A stretch of DNA of 21,058 bases from a bacterium. GTDB taxonomy: Bacteria; Orphanbacterota; Orphanbacteria; Orphanbacterales; Orphanbacteraceae. The notes under the pieces are model-generated. The model searched no databases and was not told the origin of the DNA. It saw only the letters and a program-made list of their open reading frames with translations. The position numbers and the translations under genes were made by a program. The stretch is taken from contig JALGYY010000020.1 of the NCBI GenBank assembly GCA_025782575.1, positions 1 to 21,058 on the forward strand, given 5' to 3'. Position 1 is the stretch's first letter. Each line of letters starts with the position of its first letter. Positions 1 to 6,295 of this stretch are shown here, piece by piece.

Positions 1-30
1 AGCGGTTGGAGCGGTCGACCTCTAGGCATT

Positions 31-66
31 TGGACTTCCTCCTTTCGGGTGACTGGAGGAAGTCTA
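31..66. repeat. Perfect inverted repeat (hairpin)
   Basis: GACTTCCTCC at 33-42 is the exact reverse complement of GGAGGAAGTC at 55-64, with a 12-base loop. A further wobble pair and an A-T pair extend it to 31-66. No T-run follows on either strand, so a classical terminator is unlikely. It could be a REP-like or mobile-element-end hairpin. Confidence 0.6.
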
Positions 67-287
67 CAGGGGGCTTAGATATTAGTAAAGATATTCATGG
101 GACATGACACTAGGTCGAATGGAACGAATTTCGCGCTGAGCTCCACGAGTCGACCAATATCCCGAGCAAGAAGACCTCGCTCTGAGTTTCTGAAGTGGTA
201 TTGCTTCCTCATGCTCTTATCTTACCAGGTCTGTGACACTCTGCTCCTGCCTCAAGCTGACTCTCTTCGCTGGCTGACAGCAGGCAA

Positions 288-346
288 GCGGGAGGATGCC
301 GTTGGGACGTGGGTCACGTGGCTGAGTGGGCTGGACTCACGCACCC
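288..346 (+). repeat. Degenerate 53-bp repeat unit
   Basis: This is a rearranged, diverged copy of the unit tandemly repeated at 6032-6180 and 17053-17190. Shared blocks, in the same order, are GCGGGAGGATG, CCGT, TGGGTCACGTGGCTG and GGACTCACGCAC. About seven extra bases sit between the second and third blocks. There is only about one unit here, so this looks like an old copy. Confidence 0.6.
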
Positions 347-404
347 ACGGGGCCACCGGCACCGGCACCGGTAGCAGTTGAAACCAGAATGGTCCCGATC
401 CTAA

Positions 405-539
405 CTCAAGGACTGGTATAATTACTCAAGGGCAGGTCACGGCAGCCTGATCCCCACCCACCCGGCCATCTATGCCCCCATCCTGAGGGAGATAGAGCGC
501 TCGGGCTTGCGTTTCAGCGGGAGCGTCGGCCCACGATAG
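405..539 (+). pseudogene. Possible 3' remnant of an unknown gene
   Basis: A reading frame without an ATG, GTG or TTG near its 5' end runs from just after a TAA at 402-404 to the TAG at 537-539. It reads ...HGSLIPTHPAIYAPILRE... and ends ...SGSVGPR. Its stop overlaps the ribosome-binding site of the next gene (AGGAG at 538-542), an arrangement usual in operons. That suggests the last ~43 codons of a former upstream partner cut off on its 5' side. I do not recognise the family. It could also be a chance frame. Confidence 0.25.
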
Positions 540-548
540 GAGATACCC

Positions 549-1679
549 ATGCTCACCCTCGGAGTCCTCGGAAGCTCAAGGAAAGAAAACGAGCACCGAG
601 TGCCGATGCATCCCGATCACTTCGACCTCATTCCGGATCCTCTGCGGGAGGCGATTCGCTTCGAGAGCGGCTACGGAACCCCGTTCGGCGTCGGCGATGA
701 CGAACTGGAAAGACGCTTCGGTGGCGTGATGGGGCGCCGCACGCTCATGGAACAGAGCGACGTGGTCTTGCTGGCCAAGCCCATGCCCGAGGATCTCGCC
801 GAGATGCGAGAGAACATGGTGCTGTGGGGCTGGCCGCACTGCGTGCAGCAGCCTGAGATCACCCAGCTGGCGATCGACCGCAAGCTGACCCTGATCGCCT
901 GGGAGACAATGTTCACGTGGGGTGCCGGCGGAAACCGCGAGATGCATGTATTCGAGCGCAACAACGAGATGGCGGGGTACTGCGGCGTGATCCACGCCCT
1001 CGGGCTTGTGGGCAAGGACGGCTTCTACGGTCCGCGAGTCCGAGCACGGGTCATCAGCCATGGCTCGGTGAGTCGCGGCGCGATCCATTCCCTGCTCAGC
1101 CGGGGTTTCTCGGACATCACCGTTTACACCCAGCGGCCGCCCTGGGCCGTCCACGACAAGATCGCCGGGTGTCGCTACGGTCAGATGATCGAAGACGGCG
1201 GGCGGTTGACTGCCGTCGAGGATCACGGAAAGCGGCGTCCTCTGGTGGAGAGCCTGGCCGAGGCCGACGTGATCGTCAACGGGATCCTGCAGAACACCGA
1301 TCGTCCCCTGATGTTTCTTCGCGAAGGAGAGGAGAACCGGCTGCGCCCTGGCGCCCTAATCGTTGACGTCAGTTGTGATCTCGGCATGGGCTTCCCCTTC
1401 GCCCGGCCGACCTCCTTCGAGCGACCGGTCTTCGAGGTCGGGCCCGTGACCTACTACGCCGTCGATCACACACCGACCTACCTGTGGCGCAGTGCCTCTT
1501 GGGAGCTGTCCCGCGTGGTTGTCACGTTTCTGGAAACGGTCATGAGCGGGCCGGATGCGTGGGGAGGGAACGAGACGATAAGAAGAGCGATCGAGATCCG
1601 CGACGGTGTGATCCAGAATGCCAAGATCCTGAGCTTTCAGGGCCGCTCAGTGAATTACCCGCACCCGTCCCTCACATAA
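549..1679 (+). CDS. N5-(carboxyethyl)ornithine synthase / alanine dehydrogenase-like
   Basis: This predicted cytoplasmic NAD(P)-dependent oxidoreductase has 376 residues and belongs to the alanine dehydrogenase/transhydrogenase superfamily. Its nearest described relative, as far as I can judge, is N5-(carboxyethyl)ornithine synthase, which condenses pyruvate with ornithine reductively. The N-terminus carries the RKENEHRVPMHPDHF substrate-domain motif. A Rossmann segment lies near residues 170-195 (ISHGSVSRGAIHSLLSRGF). The C-terminal part has VNGILQNTDRP, GALIVDVSCDLGMGF and TPTYLWRSASWELS, which align by eye with the carboxyethylornithine synthase pattern. The start is well supported: AGGAG at 538-542 lies six bases before ATG 549. 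The length is close to the alanine dehydrogenase family norm. Substrate is inferred; plain alanine or saccharopine dehydrogenase activity remains possible. It is followed directly by a dispersed repeat at 1679. Confidence 0.8.
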   Translation: MLTLGVLGSSRKENEHRVPMHPDHFDLIPDPLREAIRFESGYGTPFGVGDDELERRFGGVMGRRTLMEQSDVVLLAKPMPEDLAEMRENMVLWGWPHCVQQPEITQLAIDRKLTLIAWETMFTWGAGGNREMHVFERNNEMAGYCGVIHALGLVGKDGFYGPRVRARVISHGSVSRGAIHSLLSRGFSDITVYTQRPPWAVHDKIAGCRYGQMIEDGGRLTAVEDHGKRRPLVESLAEADVIVNGILQNTDRPLMFLREGEENRLRPGALIVDVSCDLGMGFPFARPTSFERPVFEVGPVTYYAVDHTPTYLWRSASWELSRVVVTFLETVMSGPDAWGGNETIRRAIEIRDGVIQNAKILSFQGRSVNYPHPSLT

Positions 1680-1733
1680 ACTCGTCCGCGTTGACCCGCT
1701 TGACGTATTCGACCTTCTCATGGAAGGGACAGG
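1679..1733 (+). repeat. Dispersed post-gene repeat, modules M1+M2
   Basis: It begins at the last base of the preceding stop codon. M1 is AACTCGTCCGCGTTGACCC; M2 runs from CTTGACGTATTCGACC to GGAAGGGACAGG. M1 recurs at 4440, 9117 and 20187. M2 recurs inverted at 20299-20337, and partial pieces lie at 4425-4438 and 12208-12221. Every M1 copy lies 3' of a plus-strand gene. Confidence 0.7.
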
Positions 1734-1792
1734 TCGGCAAGACTGCAGAACGACTCTCATGCACCCCTTTCGGTCCCGCGAGGTCTGGCGCT

Positions 1793-2413
1793 TCATGCTG
1801 TCTTTCTCGGAAGCGGGCGGCCTTCCCGGTCAAGGAACCCGAGCTTCTGAAAACGCAGGAAGAGTTCCCGGCAAACCCATGCATCGGTAGCGGCGTAGAC
1901 GATTTGCTTCTGCGTCAGCCGGGGGCGAGCCCAGTTGGAAGTGGAGGCGCTTTTGGTGACGCGAAAGCCGAGCAACTGCGCAGCCAGATTTCGGACGCCT
2001 GTTTGTTTGAAACCTTGCCGCCTCGCCACAAGGCTCAGGTCGAGGATGTTTTGAGGTTCAAACGGAAAAACCTGCTTGAGACTTAAGAAATCGTGAGCCA
2101 GCCCGACTCCTGTTTTCATGACCGCCGGGTTTTCCAGCACTTCGACCAACGCCCTGGAAAATTCCATCCGATTCAACTGAAAGAGATACACCACGGATAC
2201 GGTGGCAATCTGTACCAGGCAGGGCAGGTGATCTTGCCCTTTCTGGAACATGGGCTTTGTTTCCGAGTCTAAGCCCACCACTTGTTCGTCGCGGATCACA
2301 TGAATAGCCCGCTCTAAGTCCTGAGCCGACGTGATCAGGCGAATTGTCCCACCGTATCTCCGGATCGGCAATCGGGCTACTGCCTCCGGGGTTATAGTTT
2401 TTTTATGGATCAC
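1793..2413 (-). CDS. DEDDy 3'-5' exonuclease, RNase D-like
   Basis: This 206-residue protein carries the 3'-5' exonuclease domain of the RNase D/WRN type, which removes nucleotides from RNA or DNA 3' ends with two metal ions. Visible motifs are Exo I VGLDSET (Asp49, Glu51), Exo II GVGLAHDF (Asp108) and Exo III YAATDAW (Tyr173 with Asp177), so the four acidic ligands and the DEDDy tyrosine are present. The pre-Exo III sequence NWARPRLTQKQ is typical of the family. It lacks the HRDC domain of full RNase D, so it is the short stand-alone form. The start is a GTG at 2411-2413 behind a G-rich stretch. Its 3' end converges on the upstream plus-strand gene with repeat modules between. The substrate cannot be told from sequence. 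Confidence 0.9.
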   Translation of the reverse strand: MIHKKTITPEAVARLPIRRYGGTIRLITSAQDLERAIHVIRDEQVVGLDSETKPMFQKGQDHLPCLVQIATVSVVYLFQLNRMEFSRALVEVLENPAVMKTGVGLAHDFLSLKQVFPFEPQNILDLSLVARRQGFKQTGVRNLAAQLLGFRVTKSASTSNWARPRLTQKQIVYAATDAWVCRELFLRFQKLGFLDREGRPLPRKTA

Positions 2414-2492
2414 CTAACCCCCTGATTCTCTCCCCAGAGCTTGGAAGAAATTCAGCTGCCATCAGATATTTTCTGCCTGACACTCGGCCGGG

Positions 2493-2553
2493 CTCCTGCG
2501 AAACATAATGCAGGAGATCCAGAAAGGAATTCCCGGGATAGAAGCTCCGGGAA
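2493..2553. repeat. Two tandem perfect hairpins
   Basis: CTCCTGC at 2493-2499 pairs with GCAGGAG at 2510-2516 across a 10-base loop. Thirteen bases later TTCCCGG at 2530-2536 pairs with CCGGGAA at 2547-2553, also with a 10-base loop. The equal stem and loop sizes suggest a paired REP-like unit or a structured leader. Neither has a T-tract. Confidence 0.55.
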
Positions 2554-2760
2554 AGCTCTTGACCGGCCCTTTCGGCATTTTACCATTCGTGAGTAAGGAG
2601 CGGGACCATTGAAGTGCCTTCGCTATACGGGCAATGACCGAGACTCAGAGACCACAGGCCAGAAAATGGGATTTCCGCGGAGAGGAGAGGAGGCGGAGGG
2701 AGCCTCGGATCGCCCCATAACCCCCACATCCCGGGTGTGGACTTCACTGCTCTCGCGGCT

Positions 2761-2828
2761 TAGCGCGACGGCGTAAGTCGAGAGTTTACAATTCGATCGA
2801 ATTTTCGGACACTACGCGCTTCTGGGCT
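2761..2828 (+). repeat. Copy 1 of a ~67-bp dispersed repeat
   Basis: It matches 17228-17291 in the same orientation, from TAGCG through AAGTCG and TACAA to the shared TCGATCGAATTTTCGGACAC core. Read on the minus strand the core begins TGTCCGAAAATTCGATCGA, which resembles an insertion-sequence terminus. No transposase is attached here. Confidence 0.6.
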
Positions 2829-2964
2829 TAACTGGCCATTGTGTCGATCCAATCTTTGCTTATCAATTGCCAGGGTTGTGCCGAAACGTAGGACGGGAGA
2901 CCTCCCAGGGTGACCATCGATACATGCAACCCAACCATTGGTTCTGGTAAACGGGTCTGAGGTA

Positions 2965-4323
2965 ATGAACGAGCAGTCCAAGCAAGCCGTTTCCCCCGAG
3001 GGTTTCGCACCCGCGAAACAAATTCCGTTCGATTTGAAGGTGACGACAGATCGCATGGCGATTCTGTACAGCGGCAATCTTCCGGAAACGATTCCCGTAG
3101 AACATGTCGACTCGATTCTGTCTAAGTTGCGAGAGTTGGACGTCGCCGCGCTTCCGAGCAACGAACAGATACTCGAACTTCTTCATCTTGCTCGAAAGGA
3201 AAATCCGCGCGCGGCGGCCATCGAGCTCATGCGTGGCAGGGAACCCGTCCCCCCGATAGAAGGAAGAATCGAATGGGACCGTGACTTCTTCAATGCCGGA
3301 TTTCTATTGAATGAGGAGACCGACAACGTCGACTATCATCGCTACGCGGTCGAGAAATCCGTAGAAGAAGGTGATATACTAGCAAGGGTGATACCGCCCA
3401 TTGATGGCCACGACGGCTGCGATGTTTTTGGAAAGAGGATCCCCCCCCCCTCCCCACAGCCCGTGAAAGTACGTGTGGGCAAGAACGTCAAACTGGAAAG
3501 TGAAACGGGCGAGTATTACGCGAGCGCGAGCGGTCGTTTCAACTGGAAGGACAATGTTCTCTCTGTCGACATTGTCTACCTCGTCAAGGGGAATGTCGGC
3601 CCGGAGTCCGGAGATGTAACACACCCCGGGTCCGTCGTGGTCATGGGGGACGTGCTGGGGGGATACAAGATCGAGGCTTCGGCGGATATCGATGTAAGAG
3701 GGCTCGTCGAACCAACCTGCATCAAGGCCGGTGGAAACCTCTCGGTTCAGGGTGGAATCTCCGGAGCCAAGGGGCAATGCATCATCGCGGGAGGTGAGGT
3801 TCGGGCAAAGTTCATCATCGATGCGGATATCGAGGCGACCGGCAGCGTGATTGCGATTAGCGAAATCATCCAATCTAGGATCTCCACGCGAGAGACGGTT
3901 GATGTCTCCCGCGGGCGAATCGTCGGTGGCTGTGTGACAGCGCTTCGCGGTGTTCGGGTGGCCCAGATCGGTAGCGCCACCCACGTTTCCACCTCTGTCC
4001 TCGTGGGACGAGATTACTCTCTCAATAAGAGGATTCTTCAACGGCTAAGCGAGATCAAGAAAATCCGCCGCCATCTTTCCGCGCGTGCCCCGGATACTAC
4101 GTCGTTCTTCTTAGAGATGGAGGTGGAGCTCGCAAAATTACGGAGTCGCCTGGAAGAACTTCTGAGAGAATCAAAGAGGAACGATCAATCGGAAATCGAA
4201 GTAAGTCGCTCGGCGCATTCAGACTCAACCCTTGGTATCGGTAGAGCAACATGCCGGCTTTCCGAGAAAAAATCGGGGCCTTTTCGCGCAAGACTTGGCG
4301 AGAAAGGTGTCGAATTCTACTAG
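2965..4323 (+). CDS. FapA/DUF342 family protein
   Basis: This 452-residue protein belongs to the DUF342 (FapA) family, cytoplasmic proteins with a right-handed beta-helix, linked in some bacteria to flagellar assembly or polar organisation. The FapA N-terminal domain spans roughly 110-200 (VEEGDILARVIPPIDGHDG, then DVFGKRIPPPSP). Glycine-rich beta-helix rungs follow at about 205-355 (GSVVVMGDVLGGYKIEASAD, CIKAGGNLSVQGGISGAKG). A coiled coil follows at about 360-410 and a terminal beta segment ends GEKGVEFY. Length and domain order are normal, so it looks intact. The start is uncertain: ATG 2965 has a GAGG only two bases away, and an in-frame TTG at 2938 is the alternative. A ten-C homopolymer sits at 3441-3450. 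No flagellar gene is nearby, so its role here is unknown. Confidence 0.85.
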   Translation: MNEQSKQAVSPEGFAPAKQIPFDLKVTTDRMAILYSGNLPETIPVEHVDSILSKLRELDVAALPSNEQILELLHLARKENPRAAAIELMRGREPVPPIEGRIEWDRDFFNAGFLLNEETDNVDYHRYAVEKSVEEGDILARVIPPIDGHDGCDVFGKRIPPPSPQPVKVRVGKNVKLESETGEYYASASGRFNWKDNVLSVDIVYLVKGNVGPESGDVTHPGSVVVMGDVLGGYKIEASADIDVRGLVEPTCIKAGGNLSVQGGISGAKGQCIIAGGEVRAKFIIDADIEATGSVIAISEIIQSRISTRETVDVSRGRIVGGCVTALRGVRVAQIGSATHVSTSVLVGRDYSLNKRILQRLSEIKKIRRHLSARAPDTTSFFLEMEVELAKLRSRLEELLRESKRNDQSEIEVSRSAHSDSTLGIGRATCRLSEKKSGPFRARLGEKGVEFY

Positions 4324-4567
4324 GATGGACGGTAGCTTCCTGCAGCAATCCCGATCATATCTTTCGGCAGACCGAGACCCGTCCTTCCCGACACCGAGAT
4401 GCAAACCTTTGCGGACCCCGTAACCCTGTCCCTTCCAGAAACTCGTCCGCGTTAGCCGCTTGACGTTACGGTTACCGTGCCTCTCGAAAGCAGCTTATTG
4501 AAGTCTAACAGACGGGGAGATCCTGCTTTTCGCCCGTGACCCAGAGACTCGCTGTTAACCGCTGGGT

Positions 4568-4683
4568 CAAAAGTTCGCTTTCGTATCTCCGGTGTGTTTT
4601 AGACTCGGCGGACAGGGTCGCGTAACCCCTTGATACAAAAGAAAAACCAGCCTAAGCTCAAAGGGCTGAAACGGGTCTCTCTC
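4568..4683 (+). repeat. Copy 1 of ~100-bp dispersed repeat (M4+M5)
   Basis: It matches 11912-12027 in the same orientation. Both share CAAAAGTTCG, TCTCCGGTGTGTTTTA, CGTAACCCCTTGA, AAAGAAAAACC and GGTCTC in order, with scattered substitutions between. The block ends in the terminator-like module. Confidence 0.75.
4636..4668 (-). terminator. Terminator-like hairpin after the cytochrome gene
   Basis: On the minus strand CAGCC (4664-4668) pairs with GGCTG (4648-4652) over an 11-base loop and is followed by GTTTTTCTTTTG. It lies about 110 bases past the stop of the minus-strand cytochrome gene. The stem is only five pairs, so strength is doubtful. It belongs to the repeated M5 module. Confidence 0.5.
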
Positions 4684-4780
4684 AAAGGAGATCAACATGT
4701 GCCGATAGTCCCCGTGAACGTTGCCATGATCCGCATAGCTGAGTGCTGGAAGAGAACGATACTCTTCCGCCTACCTGCGA

Positions 4781-5890
4781 TTACCTCACCAACAACGAAA
4801 CTTCGGTGGTTCTCATCACCATCGGTTCTTTTTCCGTTCCCGGCAATTTCATGTAATCTGCGACCGAGGATACAACCATGGTCATGTAGACGGTCGCTCT
4901 CATCCGCACCTCGCCAGTGGCAACACTAGAAGGCACCTGCCACGTAAAAACCTCAGCTATGGCCTCGAGCGGGGGCAGCCGATAGTCCGGACCGAATGAT
5001 GCCGTATTCCACTGGGCAATGGTCAAGTGTCCCTGTGGATCCAGGTAAGGCATGCGGTAGATGCGATCACCGGAGGGAACATCGCCGTCACGTTTCAGGC
5101 CGGCGAAATCCGGCACATCGCGAATATCGCCAATATCCTGATACGCCATTTCGCGGGAATCAGCTATGGTCCAATGCTCGCCATCGAAGCCTTTGCGGTC
5201 GACCGGCAGGTGCCACGACTTGCCATCGCTGTCGGTTGCCTCGACGTGCAACCACACCACACGCTCCTCCGCTGACCCGCTGGGGATCATGTGTCCGGCC
5301 TTGGCATTCATCACAGTCACGTCGAGGATCATCTCGCCGCCAGCTTCAACCGATCCCATGCGTGGATACACCAACACTTCGACAGCCCCGGCTAACTTCT
5401 CCGGGAAATGCACACCGTGGAAAGTATGCTGACGAACACCTTCAACCGGATCGCCATCGTCAGTCAAGGTCCCGTCGGCACGGGGCATGTGGCAATCCTG
5501 GCACGTAATCCACTGCTGGCCGTAGGGGCTCTCCTTCCACTCCAAATGGGTCGCCTTGACCCACATTCCGAATGGGTCTTTCTCGTTGTGACAGATGCCG
5601 CAAAACTCAGAGGTGGCCAGAAAATCGTTCACGGCAATCTCATGATAGCCGCTCTCCATGCCTGGCCGGGTGCCCTGTTTCACTTCGCCAGGCTCCATGA
5701 CGTAATTGAAGTTGAAGGGCACCTCACCATCGAAGCCGGTGATCGAGTGGCAGACATCACAACTCACGCCCTCGTTCGCGCGTGTTCCTTCCGATGTGTG
5801 CTTGGGAGGGATGTCTCCCGCAAGGTATGCCAGCGGCGAATGGCAACCATTGCAGCCCGCCTTGATTCCCGATACTTTTTCGTTCTTCAA
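4781..5890 (-). pseudogene. 5'-truncated multihaem cytochrome c
   Basis: The surviving 369 residues carry four c-type haem sites (CxxCH): CNGCH at 13-17, CDVCH at 44-48, CGICH at 97-101 and CQDCH at 130-134. A beta-rich C-terminal domain of about 200 residues follows, as in cytochrome c554-like multihaem proteins that carry electrons in the periplasm. WKESPYGQQWITCQDCHMP is typical of that family. The only start is a TTG at 5890. No signal peptide precedes it, although haem attachment requires export, and the first haem site and DPxY-type segment normally found upstream are missing. Upstream frames give unrelated sequence leading into the 53-bp repeat array. I infer loss of the 5' end by rearrangement. 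It could have been a respiratory or metal-reducing cytochrome; the substrate is unknown. Confidence 0.75.
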
Positions 5891-6295
5891 AGCTTCACGT
5901 CTCGGGTTACCCCGAACCGCGCAACACTCGGTTCCGGCTGCTGGCCGAGCTTTACCGGGTGGGATTGGTTACCCACTGGGTTCCAGTGAAAGGTTTCCGC
6001 GTTCGCTTCCTCCTTCCCCAAGCTTTGCCTGGCGCACGAGACCCGAGACATGTGCCGGGCACACCGGGTCACGTGGCTGAGAGCGCAGGACAAACGCACG
6101 TGGCGCGAGGATGGCCGTGGGTCATGTGGCTGCGTGCGCAGGACTCACGCACGTGGCGGGCGGATGGCGGTGGGTCTAGCGCTCAACTCGTGCAGATTGA
6201 GTTTTTTGGAGGGACCGGTCTTCCAAACCAGATCGGTATGGATTACACTCATGGCCGTTCGGTCGATCTACCACAAATCAACCGAAAGTCCCCTG
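5891..6295. other. Junction region between broken cytochrome and kinase
   Basis: There is no gene here. It contains the unrelated sequence that replaces the cytochrome 5' end (5891-6030), then the 53-bp repeat array, then the kinase leader. Open frames through the array are frame-hopping artefacts, because 53 is not a multiple of three. Confidence 0.5.
6032..6180 (+). repeat. 53-bp tandem repeat array, locus 2
   Basis: Two well-conserved units start at 6083 and 6136 (exact 53-base period), each with GCGCAGGA, CGCACGTGGCG and GATGGC. A diverged unit starts at 6032, 51 bases earlier, recognisable by GCGCA, the GTGCCGGG block and GGGTCACGTGGCTG. The array lies between the broken end of the cytochrome gene and the kinase start. 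Confidence 0.85.

Larger units (their letters stand above)
1..404. other. Gene-poor left edge
   Basis: I see no convincing gene here. An open frame from 97 to 381 has no recognisable domain, and its end runs through a degenerate copy of the 53-bp repeat (288-346) and a short ACCGGC-type microrepeat (352-372), so I do not call it. A hairpin lies at 31-66. The stretch may be the tail of a decayed region that continues to the left. Confidence 0.5.
2414..2964. other. 550-bp intergenic region with hairpins and a repeat
   Basis: It separates divergently transcribed genes, so promoters for both should lie here; I cannot identify one with confidence. It holds two perfect 7-bp-stem hairpins at 2493-2516 and 2530-2553 and the ~67-bp repeat at 2761-2828 that recurs at 17228. 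No RNA gene was recognised. Confidence 0.5.
4324..4780. other. Repeat-filled intergenic region
   Basis: No gene is supported here. The stretch is almost wholly built of modules seen elsewhere in the window: an M2 piece (4425-4438), M1 (4440-4470), M3 (about 4505-4545), the ~100-bp block M4+M5 (4568-4683) and a ribosome-site-like module M7 (4681-4698) leading to ATG-TGC-CGA-TAG. GTTAACCGCTGGGTC near 4553-4567 occurs inverted at about 12057. Confidence 0.6.

Noticed and set aside
97-381. 94-codon plus-strand open frame
   Set aside because: No domain, no ribosome site, composition changes along its length, and its end lies in non-coding repeat sequence.
1484-2086. 200-codon plus-strand open frame overlapping two genes
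   Set aside because: It shadows the ends of the synthase and the exonuclease genes, both of which have clear family motifs in other frames.
2559-2587. Sigma-70 promoter TTGACC with 17-base spacing
   Set aside because: The -10 position reads ACCATT, a poor match; not strong enough to list.
2868-2925. Cyclic-di-GMP (GEMM) riboswitch upstream of the FapA gene
   Set aside because: A GAAA and a GGAC...CCTCC pairing are suggestive, but the conserved GEMM core (ACGCAAAGCC-type) is absent.
6050-6295. N-terminal extension of the propeller kinase (82 codons)
   Set aside because: The extension translates the 53-bp tandem repeat; family members start near MIGKTLAHYEI.
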